Both the position numbers and the translations under genes were made by a program. Positions 1 to 7,958 of a DNA stretch of 28,818 nt are shown here, one piece after another (position 1 is the stretch's first letter; each line of letters opens with the position of its first letter). The notes under the pieces were generated by a model, which was not told where the DNA came from, searched no databases, and saw only the letters and a program-made list of their open reading frames with translations. Source of the DNA: a bacterium (GTDB taxonomy: Bacteria > CSSED10-310 > JAJRTK01); assembly GCA_024278345.1 (NCBI GenBank), contig JAJRTK010000130.1, positions 1-28,818 of the forward strand, read 5' to 3'.

Positions 1-134
1 CCCGGCGGAGGCTCCGCCTCCGGACCTCCGCTGGGAGCGCCGCTCCCAGACCCACGCCAGGGAGCCAGCTCCCTGGACCCACATCTTTGTGCGCTGCGCG
101 CTTTTTTCGGGTGGCCGGTACCATGACCGAGGCC
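1..134. repeat. Palindrome-rich terminal repeat, left copy
   Basis: Three short hairpins lie in a row: arms of 7 bases around one base at 4-18, arms of 8 around three bases at 31-49, and arms of 9 around two bases at 57-76. Bases 1-72 are identical to the last 72 bases of the window (28747-28818), in the same orientation. Bases 111-134 are the exact reverse complement of 28680-28703. The stretch 78-111 (cccacatcttt, then a T-rich run ending in ttttcggg) resembles 15978-16010. No ORF here has coding character. The simplest reading is a multi-copy intergenic palindromic element in which the contig ends. A circular assembly is the alternative. Confidence 0.8.
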
Positions 135-283
135 GCAAAGCCCTGCCAGGGGACGGGGGACAGAGTCCCCAGACGACCGCCAAGCGGAGCGAGGCGTTGC
201 CCAGACGATTGGATTTTCCACAATCCTTGAAGTGTCCCGCCTTGCGTGGATGGCCTCCAGTCCTAAGGGAAGGGGCACGGATC
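135..283. other. Non-coding stretch with a short hairpin
   Basis: This holds the space between the left repeat and the stop codon of the large minus-strand gene. It contains a perfect hairpin at 156-170, with arms of 6 bases (GGGGAC / GTCCCC) around a 3-base loop. No T-run follows it on either strand, so it is not a typical intrinsic terminator, though it may still stabilise the 3' end of the minus-strand transcript. No gene is seen. Confidence 0.5.
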
Positions 284-3200
284 TTATTTTTCCAGCGGTG
301 AGATCAGCTTGGTGATCCGGTGAGTCACCATGTCGGCGACGAGGATCTCGCGGCCCCGAATATCGATCCCCGTGGGTCTTGAGAACCTGACACCGGGCAT
401 CTTCAGCTCGCTTGCCTGGAACCCTTCTCCCTCCTTTTGGATGATGACCAGCGTTCCTTTTCCCGGTGAGGTGGCAAACAAAACGCCTTGTTCATCCATG
501 GTAAGATGGGGCTCGCCACCCTTCTCCGGCCAGCCGGGAATGTGGATTGCATCCAGAAACTTACCTTCGAGACTGAAGACCTGGATCCTCTGGTTGCCGG
601 CATCAGCGACAAAGACTCCGCCGTCGCCAACGACGATCCCGTTGGGCTCCTTGAACTGGCCGGGTTCAGATCCCTTGCCGCCCCACTCCCGCAGCTTTCT
701 TCCGCGAAGATCAAAGACCTTGATGAGGCCGTTCCCCGTGTCGGTGACGAAAAGCTGTTCGTCCGGGCCAAGAGCAATGCCACGGGGGCCGAAGAAACCA
801 CCAAACTCCCGAAGAAACGTTCCCTTCCGATCCAGGATCTGGACGCGGTGATTCCAGGTGTCAGCGACGGCGACGCTCTCATCAGGCAGCACGGCGATGT
901 CGCAAGGCTGGTTGAACTGGCCCCGGCCCTGGCCGCGCTCGCCAACGGCCAGCAGGAAAGTGCCATCGCTCCGAAACTTCTGGACCCGGTGGTTGTCAAA
1001 GTCAGCCACCCAGAAGGAGCCATCGGGGCTCCAGGCAACTCCTCGTGGCTGCTTCATCTGTCCGTATTCCTTGCCGGCACCGCCCTTAAAAGCGTTGAAG
1101 CGAAGAGCCCGTTTGATGCGATAGACGCCCCCCTCAAGGCCGTCCCCCACATAGACCTCTCCCCTCAATCCGATGGCAAGTCCCGTGGGAACGGCTGGAG
1201 CCCCTTCCACGGTCTGGAGGCGACCGCGGGCCTCGTACTGGTAGAGGCGCCCGGACGAGGGATCGGAGACCAAGAGCCGCCCCTCCAGATCAAAGATGAG
1301 GCTTGCCTGAAAATCCAGGAGCGACCGGTCGCCGAAGGGAAGGCGGAGCATGCGGCTCACCTCGCCATCCTCTGCAATCCGGTAAACACTCCTCCGCCCC
1401 AGATCCAGCACCACGACACCACCGTCGGGATGCGCGGCCATGGCGGCGGGCAAGCTCAGCGGGCCGTCGGGAGTCTCCTTGATCTCCAACGGCTCGTCGG
1501 TCAGTCGGAGCACCCGGCCTTGCCCCGTATCGGCGACCCAGAGGCTCCCGGCGGCATCCATGGCGATCCCGCGGGGGAATCGGAGCGCCTCGCCGGCGGC
1601 CCGATCCCGTAGCCGGCCATGGGCCGGTTCCCATTCCACGACGCGGCCACTCCGGGGATCGGCTCCGTAAAGACGGCCGTCCGGGCCCACACAAAACGTC
1701 CCGACCAAGACATCCGCCACGTCGAGAGTCATGTCGGCGGGCTGGAGCTTCTCCGCCCCGGGCCTCCACACACTCACCGATCCAGCCAGCCAATCCTGAA
1801 GATAAAGCTCTCCATCTACGCCGACGGCCAGGCTTCCCACGTGTTCCGCCCCTTTGAGGCCGACCGAGATGAGAGGGATGGCACCGGCGGTTGTCTTCCG
1901 AAGCGAGGAGGCCGCCAGGGCCGTCGTCGTGGCGCTCCGCCGGTAAATCCTTGTTTTGCGCCCATCGTAAACAAGGCCTAGCTCGGGAATGGCATCGAAT
2001 CTTGTCAAGACCTTCTCACCGTAGAGTCTTCGCTCCAAAAGCCCGACAAAAACGTAATCGACATCGTACTGAGCCAAAAGTCTCCGCACCTGTGCGGCAT
2101 CTTCGGATCGGTACATGATGCCGATATCCCGCTTGCGCCGACGGACGTCCGCGGGCGACTGTCCCCGCTGTTGCACGTGGTATTCCCACCCCAGCACCGT
2201 GTTCAGACCGGTGTGCATCGCCACTCGCGTGTAGTCCTGGTAGGAGGGGCCCCAAGCCTCCAACAACGTGGCCTTCCCCACGACGTGGCGGTTCAACCAA
2301 TCAATGGCCGGGGCGTCGGAGGGAAACTTCTCCCGCAAGTAGGCCGTGCCATCCAAGGTTGGCCGCGGCCCTGGAACCCGCTTGACGCCGACGAGCCCCT
2401 TCACTCCAAGAGGCAGTGAGACGGCGGCGGCAGCCAAGACGCCAACCGTCGCCACTCCCCAGAGCAGCATGACCGCCCCATACCCCCAAAAACGGAGCCC
2501 CACCCCCTTGTGGCAAGGCCTCGTCCAAAAAGCCTGTAGGGTCCGAAGAAAGCAGCCCGCGGCTGAGAGCGCGAACAGGTACCAGACAGCATTATAGAAC
2601 TTGAAAATCGTGTTCATCCGGTCGGCCAGAGTGATCACTTCGATCCCCGCCAGCAAAAAAGCGCCCGAGGCCAACAGGCCCCATACAGGAATGAACCGCT
2701 TCTCCGGCTCTCCGAAAAGCGCGGTCCCCACGGCAAGCAAGCCCAACGCGGCAAACAGAATGGCGGTGACGAAGGGCTCCGCCGCCCAGCCCATGAGAAA
2801 AACCCCGGCAACAGCCAGAACCCAAGCGGAAGCCAGCAGCCAAAGCTTGTGGTGAGCCGCTCTCTTGCGCCTGTGGGGCGTGGCAAGCTCGAGCCCGTGG
2901 CGGTGATGGACGATGAGCAGCGAACTCCAATGGATCCACAAAAACTGCCCGAACAAGAGAAGCGGCGCACCAAGCTCCACGAACCCGTCGCGGTTCCAGC
3001 CGTGGACCGTGGAACCGGCACGGAAGTTTTGGAAGTACGGCCAATAGAGGGCAAGTCCAACAGCAGCAAAACCAAGAGCAACAAAACCGCTCTGAAAGAT
3101 CGCGCGGGTCCATGCGCCGGGAAACTCCCGCCACCGGTTCGGAAGAGTTCCCGAAAGCGACGCCACGACGGCCAACCCGCCAAAAACGGCGGTCCATGAG

Positions 3201-6190
3201 ATGAAGTCCCATGCATTGGTGACGAAAAGCGAGCCCAGGGAGAGGGCCAACAGCAAGGCTAGAATCGGGTTCTTTTCCCTTTCCACGCCGGCAAACACTG
3301 GCATTAACAGTGCAAAAACGCAAAGGAGAGTCAAGAGCACTAGGGGCATCGCCATCACGTGAGCGTGCAAATCCGAAAACAAAAAGGTCCAGAGAGGATA
3401 CTCCTCGATGGCCGCACCTTTGATCACCCTCGACGTAGCCCAAAACAGGTCGAAGCCCCGGCGCACCGGAAGAGTGAAATAGAGCTCCCGTATCCATGCC
3501 AGGTTTCCCAAAAAGACCACCATGATCCCGGCAAAAACGGGGAACCAGAGGCGCCTGGTCAAGAGCCTTCCAAGACTCAGCACCAAAAGGAAAACCAGGG
3601 CGGGAACAACCGACACCGCCAGATTGTAGAGAATGCCCGGCGCGATGGCCGTCAACTTCCCCGCCACCGCCACCATGACAAATCCGAAATAGTAGTAGTT
3701 CATGGAAGCCCCGGCGAACCAAGGCTCATCGGGCGGAAACTGCTCTGTCCTAAGAAAGGAATTGAGGAAGCTGAAATCCATGGGCTTCTCGCCCCAATAG
3801 ATCTCGGGGTTCCATGCCCGAATCGCCAAGAAAATCAGCCAGACAAGCAGGAAGCAAGCCTCCCAACAAACCACCAGGCGGACATTTTTTTGAAGCCAAC
3901 GAAGCATCTCCTCTCGCCGCGCCTGGAAGCAAAGAGCCGACAGGAGTGCCAAGATCGCCAGGATCGCCACGAGCCACGAAACCGTAAACTCCGTAAACCC
4001 AAGCATTCCCGTGACCCACACAAGATAGGCAAGGACAAATAGGCCCACGGTTTTGGAGGCCCCAAACCCCCGGTCCGGCAGGCTTCGAAACAGAGTGAAG
4101 ACCAGCGGAAAAAAGAGCCACCCAATCCCCACAAAGAAGAGCCACCAAATGAGGGCCGCTCCAAGATGCCACCGCCCCGTGGCTGGAGGCCCGGAGATCC
4201 TTGGCAAAAGATCCAGCGCCGCCCCAAGATCGAGGTCGTCCATGGCCGGTCCCCGGGTCCGCAGGATCTCCTCGATCCGCTCCGCCCCCAGCTTTCCCCG
4301 GTTGCGGAAAACCAGCACCGTGGGGTGATCGTAGTTGATGAAGCTCTCGTCGGCATCCCAGTCGTCGATGCTCAACCCGAAAAGAGTGGGCGGCGAGCTG
4401 AATTTCTGTTCCAGCTCGTATCCCAGCTTCCCAGCAAAGAGCAGTTTGTACAAACGCGATGTCACGGGCCAGCGGCTCGGCCAACCGAGGATCGTCCCGT
4501 AGATCCTGTCGCTGGAAAGGAAAAAATAGTCATGCCCCGCCAGAAGCAGCGCCATTTTTTTTGTCTTGACAGGGGAATCAGGTTCGTAGCTCGGAATCTG
4601 CGCTGCCTGGAATGACGGGGCTTTTGGCAGCCGGTAGGGGAGAGTCTCATCCCAGTGCTCCTGCAAGATCCGGCTTCCATCCCGCGCCGTTTCCGCAAAC
4701 CAGGCAGACGCCTGCACGTGGGTGTGGGGCTTCAATAAGATATTTGAATAAGCCGCTGAATATACAAGAGAATAGACCAAGACAACCCAAACTGCTCCAC
4801 GCCCTGCTCGCGACATTTTCCTATCCCGCGAACGAACAAGATCCAAAAGGAGCTTCGCCCCCGCCAGACAGAAAAAGGGAAGGAGCGGCGCCAAATACCG
4901 AAGAAATTTGACCTTGAAACCGCCCACCAAATAGAGATTCGGAAGCAGCCAAGCCAACAAAATCAGCATCCCCCCCAAACTTCTCCACGGATCCCCGGCC
5001 TGCCCTCCGGACTCCCCAGCAAGAGCCTGTTCACCCGCCGTTTCATCCTCTTCTTGGGTTGTGTTCCGCTCCCGTCGCTCTCTCCGCGCCGCGCCAGTCG
5101 CCTCTTCTTCGCCGTCTTTCCGGTTTCCGGCCCCCAAGAACCCCTTCATCCTCCAGATCGCCGGAAGACCCCCGGGCAAGTTGGCGCCAAGTCCCGCCAG
5201 GGCCCGCCAAACCACGTAGGCTACGCCAGCCAGGCTGGCCAGACCCAACGGCGGACCCATCCCCCAAAGAAGCAATTGCCGGAGCTGATACAGATAGGGG
5301 GTCGTTTTCTCGTAAACCGCCACATAGATAGGCTGGCTGATGCCCCGGACCATGTTGGACTGTTCCCAAAAGTCCCGCAGGAACTGGTTGGAAAAGAGAT
5401 TCCTCCCCACTTCCCCCCAGAAGTCTACCGTGAACCAGCCGTGGGCCGACTGCCAGAAGGTGCTCCAGGGAAGGGGGAAGGTGCGAAAAGCGTAGGGCTC
5501 GCACAAGAAAAACGTCCCGTATGCCAAAAGGAAAGCGGCCGCCAGGAAAGCCCAACTTCGATGGAAGAAGGCCCGTTTCTCGGCTAAGCTGACACCGTGA
5601 GCCACCACCAGAACCCCCAGGAGCGGCAGCGCTGACAGCTTCGTCGCCACGGCGGCTCCGATGGAAATACCGGCAATGATGTAGTCGATCAACCTTCCCC
5701 TCCGGGCCAACCTCAGGTGGAGCCAGACAGAAAAAGTCACGGCAAGGACCAGAGGCGAATCGACGGTGCAGAAATGGGAAAGCTCGATGTGAAGGACCGT
5801 CAAACCCAGCATCGCGGAGGCCAGCAACCCCGTTTGGGCATCAAACACCCGCTTTCCGAAGGAATAGACAAGAAGGATTGTCAAGAGAGCCGCCAAAGTC
5901 GCCAAAGCCCGGCCAATCAAGAAAAACGACCAGTACTCGGTCGCCTTTGGCCCCAGAATCGCCCTTGCGGCCGAGGCCGTCGCCCGCGTCAGGTAGAGGG
6001 GAAGCGAACCATAGGCGAAATTGCCGGGATCGAGCTGACTCCAGGACAATTTCTGGACCATACTCACCACGTGCCGTTCATCGGGATGGATGGGATGGCC
6101 GTCACCCCACCCGATTCCTACAAGCCGAAGCGCTGCCGCAAGAAGAAGGACAACGGGAATGCTGCGCGAAAATCTGAGCAGGCGAGCCAT
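284..6190 (-). CDS. Giant GT-C glycosyltransferase / DUF2298 (YYY) membrane protein with twelve C-terminal NHL repeats
   Basis: About 1968 residues in three parts. Residues 1-640 look like a GT39/PMT-type polyprenyl-phosphate-sugar transferase: an N-terminal membrane helix, then an HPDE motif at 35-38 in the first periplasmic loop, where GT-C enzymes carry their acidic catalytic residues, then many hydrophobic segments. A charged, Arg/Glu-rich cytoplasmic-looking insert lies at about 345-400. Residues about 665-1330 match the DUF2298 or Chlor_Arch_YYY type, with MNYYYFG at 830-836 and SDLHAH further on; the function of this family is unknown. Residues 1443-1968 form twelve NHL-like repeats (PxGIAxxPDGxxxVADxxNxRVxxF), enough for two six-bladed propellers, probably periplasmic. 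Two in-frame ATGs lie six bases apart; GGAG is 9 bases before the inner one (6190) but only 3 before the outer (6196), so I chose 6190. The upstream methyltransferase/GT2 gene may supply its sugar donor. Domain identities are firm; the substrate is unknown. Confidence 0.9.
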   Translation of the reverse strand: MARLLRFSRSIPVVLLLAAALRLVGIGWGDGHPIHPDERHVVSMVQKLSWSQLDPGNFAYGSLPLYLTRATASAARAILGPKATEYWSFFLIGRALATLAALLTILLVYSFGKRVFDAQTGLLASAMLGLTVLHIELSHFCTVDSPLVLAVTFSVWLHLRLARRGRLIDYIIAGISIGAAVATKLSALPLLGVLVVAHGVSLAEKRAFFHRSWAFLAAAFLLAYGTFFLCEPYAFRTFPLPWSTFWQSAHGWFTVDFWGEVGRNLFSNQFLRDFWEQSNMVRGISQPIYVAVYEKTTPYLYQLRQLLLWGMGPPLGLASLAGVAYVVWRALAGLGANLPGGLPAIWRMKGFLGAGNRKDGEEEATGAARRERRERNTTQEEDETAGEQALAGESGGQAGDPWRSLGGMLILLAWLLPNLYLVGGFKVKFLRYLAPLLPFFCLAGAKLLLDLVRSRDRKMSRAGRGAVWVVLVYSLVYSAAYSNILLKPHTHVQASAWFAETARDGSRILQEHWDETLPYRLPKAPSFQAAQIPSYEPDSPVKTKKMALLLAGHDYFFLSSDRIYGTILGWPSRWPVTSRLYKLLFAGKLGYELEQKFSSPPTLFGLSIDDWDADESFINYDHPTVLVFRNRGKLGAERIEEILRTRGPAMDDLDLGAALDLLPRISGPPATGRWHLGAALIWWLFFVGIGWLFFPLVFTLFRSLPDRGFGASKTVGLFVLAYLVWVTGMLGFTEFTVSWLVAILAILALLSALCFQARREEMLRWLQKNVRLVVCWEACFLLVWLIFLAIRAWNPEIYWGEKPMDFSFLNSFLRTEQFPPDEPWFAGASMNYYYFGFVMVAVAGKLTAIAPGILYNLAVSVVPALVFLLVLSLGRLLTRRLWFPVFAGIMVVFLGNLAWIRELYFTLPVRRGFDLFWATSRVIKGAAIEEYPLWTFLFSDLHAHVMAMPLVLLTLLCVFALLMPVFAGVEREKNPILALLLALSLGSLFVTNAWDFISWTAVFGGLAVVASLSGTLPNRWREFPGAWTRAIFQSGFVALGFAAVGLALYWPYFQNFRAGSTVHGWNRDGFVELGAPLLLFGQFLWIHWSSLLIVHHRHGLELATPHRRKRAAHHKLWLLASAWVLAVAGVFLMGWAAEPFVTAILFAALGLLAVGTALFGEPEKRFIPVWGLLASGAFLLAGIEVITLADRMNTIFKFYNAVWYLFALSAAGCFLRTLQAFWTRPCHKGVGLRFWGYGAVMLLWGVATVGVLAAAAVSLPLGVKGLVGVKRVPGPRPTLDGTAYLREKFPSDAPAIDWLNRHVVGKATLLEAWGPSYQDYTRVAMHTGLNTVLGWEYHVQQRGQSPADVRRRKRDIGIMYRSEDAAQVRRLLAQYDVDYVFVGLLERRLYGEKVLTRFDAIPELGLVYDGRKTRIYRRSATTTALAASSLRKTTAGAIPLISVGLKGAEHVGSLAVGVDGELYLQDWLAGSVSVWRPGAEKLQPADMTLDVADVLVGTFCVGPDGRLYGADPRSGRVVEWEPAHGRLRDRAAGEALRFPRGIAMDAAGSLWVADTGQGRVLRLTDEPLEIKETPDGPLSLPAAMAAHPDGGVVVLDLGRRSVYRIAEDGEVSRMLRLPFGDRSLLDFQASLIFDLEGRLLVSDPSSGRLYQYEARGRLQTVEGAPAVPTGLAIGLRGEVYVGDGLEGGVYRIKRALRFNAFKGGAGKEYGQMKQPRGVAWSPDGSFWVADFDNHRVQKFRSDGTFLLAVGERGQGRGQFNQPCDIAVLPDESVAVADTWNHRVQILDRKGTFLREFGGFFGPRGIALGPDEQLFVTDTGNGLIKVFDLRGRKLREWGGKGSEPGQFKEPNGIVVGDGGVFVADAGNQRIQVFSLEGKFLDAIHIPGWPEKGGEPHLTMDEQGVLFATSPGKGTLVIIQKEGEGFQASELKMPGVRFSRPTGIDIRGREILVADMVTHRITKLISPLEK

Positions 6191-6307
6191 GGACATGGTC
6201 TCCGAAACAGTCTTGAAACTCTGGACGGCGGGGAATGGAGCTGAAAAAGGCGAGGGGCGGCGGCCGGATGGCCGGCGACGTGAGCGGACTCAACCCAAAA
6301 GAAACCT
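6191..6307. other. Intergenic spacer between the GT2 fusion and the giant GT-C gene
   Basis: This 117-base spacer lies between two minus-strand genes, so they may share a transcript. It contains a small GC hairpin around 6261-6275 and, at 6275-6300 on the plus strand, one copy of a dispersed motif (gagcgga..caacccaaaa) also found on the minus strand at 5051-5077 and 21396-21422. No T-run marks a terminator. Confidence 0.4.
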
Positions 6308-7762
6308 TCAGACGAACTTGATCCGGCTAGCAGCGAATGCCACCATCTTCAAGAGTAACCACCCGTGACGCCACCTTTGGATGTTGGTGGAACCGTAGGT
6401 CCGCTCCCGATATCGGACAGGCAAATCCACGATTCTCAGGTTCAATTTTGCCGCCCCGAAGAGCAAATCGAAGTCGCCGAAGGGATCGAAATCACCAAAA
6501 TATGCTCGGTGGGCCGCAATCCGTTCGTAGTCCGCCCGCCACAAGACTTTCGTGCCGCACAAGGTATCCTTGATGGATTGGCCCAACAACCAGGAGAAAG
6601 CCAAGCTGAAAAACTTGTTTCCCAACAGGTTCAAGAAGCGCATGGCTCGCTCTTCCATGGGGTAGACGAGGCGCACGCCGTTGATGAACTCCCCCTTACC
6701 GGTGACCAGAGCTTCATAGAAGCGGGGAAGATCCTCGGGAGGCACGGTGAGGTCGGCATCCAAAATCATGAGGATATCCCCCCTTGCCTGAGAAAAGCCA
6801 AGGCGAACCGCATCCCCTTTCCCTTCGCCCTTCTGGCGAAAGAGTCTGGCATTCCTCTCCGGATGGGCTTTCATGACCCTCTCGATGGTCTGATAGGTGT
6901 CGTCGGTGGAATGGCCCTCCACGAACAGGAGCTCCGTGCCGCCGCCGAGTTCGGGAGTCTCCGCAAAGATTCTTTCAATGTTCCCCGCTTCATTGCGGGC
7001 CGCCACAACTACGGTCACCGTGGGCGGCTTGGGGGCGAGGAGGCGCTGACCGGCCGCGGGCCTGGCCACGAGGAAGTTGGTGAGCGCCGCCACGCGAAAG
7101 GGCCAGAGCTTGACCAGATACCGGTTTGCCAAAGTTCCAAGGAGAGGCACTTTCAAGGGCAAGAGGACCTCCTGGAAATGGCGCATGACTTCCAGGCCCG
7201 TGAGGGCGAAAAGGTTCGTCATGTCCTCGGGCGTCAGCCAGTTTTGGTAGAGGACCGGCTGAGCGAGGCCCAGCTTCTGTACGGCGAGAAGAGGCAACTC
7301 CCAAAGCCGCGAATAGAGGTTCACCACAACCCGCGTGTGGCTCTGGCAGACGGCGGAAACCCGCGCCAGGACTCGCTGCACGTCCCAAAGATCGTTCACC
7401 AAATCGGAGAGAATGATAAAATCGAACTTTCCGGAAAGCTCCAGGTCGTGGACATCCCCTTGAAGGAATTCGAGGGCTGGATGACGTTCCCTTGCCAGTG
7501 CGAGCATCTCCGGGGAGAAATCGACTCCCACGCCCCGGCTTGGCTGGAGACCGGCCAGAAGGTCTCCTGTTCCGCAGCCGAGCTCCAGGACGCGGCTGCC
7601 GGGAGGAACCAAAAACCGGTAGACCTCCAGCAACCTCCCATGGTAGGCCGCGGCAGCGCCCCGGCGGACTCGCCTTTCCCGCGCCGCCTTGTCCCACCGG
7701 ACACGGCGCGAATGGCAATAAGTTTGCTTCGGCCCCACGAGTCCTTCTTCTCCTTGAGTCAT
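6308..7762 (-). CDS. Methyltransferase - family 2 glycosyltransferase fusion
   Basis: About 484 residues. The N-terminal half is a class I SAM methyltransferase with motif I VLELGCGTG at 58-66 and a GVDFSPEML acidic strand soon after. From about residue 246 the protein is a GT-A family 2 glycosyltransferase of the dolichyl/polyprenyl-phosphate sugar synthase type: VVVAARNEAGNI at the start, the metal-binding DAD at 335-337 within LDADLT, and an RERTYGSTNIQRW segment near the end. It has no obvious transmembrane helices, so it is probably cytoplasmic or peripheral. By family it should move a nucleotide sugar onto a polyprenyl phosphate; the methyl acceptor is unknown. A longer reading from 7798 is possible, but the ATG at 7762 has GAGG 5 bases and GGGAG 10 bases upstream, so I prefer it. 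It is followed by the giant GT-C gene on the same strand, which fits a donor-maker plus donor-user pair (inference). Confidence 0.88.
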   Translation of the reverse strand: MTQGEEGLVGPKQTYCHSRRVRWDKAARERRVRRGAAAAYHGRLLEVYRFLVPPGSRVLELGCGTGDLLAGLQPSRGVGVDFSPEMLALARERHPALEFLQGDVHDLELSGKFDFIILSDLVNDLWDVQRVLARVSAVCQSHTRVVVNLYSRLWELPLLAVQKLGLAQPVLYQNWLTPEDMTNLFALTGLEVMRHFQEVLLPLKVPLLGTLANRYLVKLWPFRVAALTNFLVARPAAGQRLLAPKPPTVTVVVAARNEAGNIERIFAETPELGGGTELLFVEGHSTDDTYQTIERVMKAHPERNARLFRQKGEGKGDAVRLGFSQARGDILMILDADLTVPPEDLPRFYEALVTGKGEFINGVRLVYPMEERAMRFLNLLGNKFFSLAFSWLLGQSIKDTLCGTKVLWRADYERIAAHRAYFGDFDPFGDFDLLFGAAKLNLRIVDLPVRYRERTYGSTNIQRWRHGWLLLKMVAFAASRIKFV

Positions 7763-7900
7763 GCCACCCTCACTCCCGCAATCACGGCCTGTTCCCATTC
7801 CCGTTTCTATTCCCGCCCGCGTCCAAGACGATCTCCACGGTCTTTGTTGCTAACCATCGGAACCCGTTTCCGTCCCGAAAGAGAACTCTACCTCGAAGTT

Positions 7901-7909
7901 TGCTAGAAT
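7901..7909 (+). promoter_or_regulatory. Possible extended -10 promoter for the kinase gene
   Basis: TGCTAGAAT fits the extended -10 pattern TGnTAnnnT exactly. No good -35 hexamer lies 16-18 bases upstream, which extended -10 promoters tolerate. Transcription would begin near 7916, about 43 bases before the kinase start codon. This is a pattern match only. Confidence 0.3.
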
Positions 7910-7958
7910 CCCAATCGGAGTCCGCTCGCGTCAATCCCACTCGAACCCACTCAACGCC

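Noticed and set aside
1-134. CRISPR array from the regularly spaced hairpins
   Set aside because: The hairpins differ from each other and are not separated by unique spacers of constant length; no cas gene is present.
156-170. GGGGAC hairpin as an intrinsic terminator for the giant GT-C gene
   Set aside because: It lacks a T-run and lies over 110 bases past the stop; kept only as a hairpin.
488-1612. 374-residue open frame on the plus strand opposite the NHL repeats
   Set aside because: It mirrors the codon pattern of the repeats on the other strand, has no recognised motif, and the minus-strand frame shows a clear repeat family.
6365-7906. 513-residue open frame on the plus strand opposite the methyltransferase/GT2 gene
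   Set aside because: It is a shadow of high GC third positions; the minus-strand reading has intact SAM and DAD motifs.
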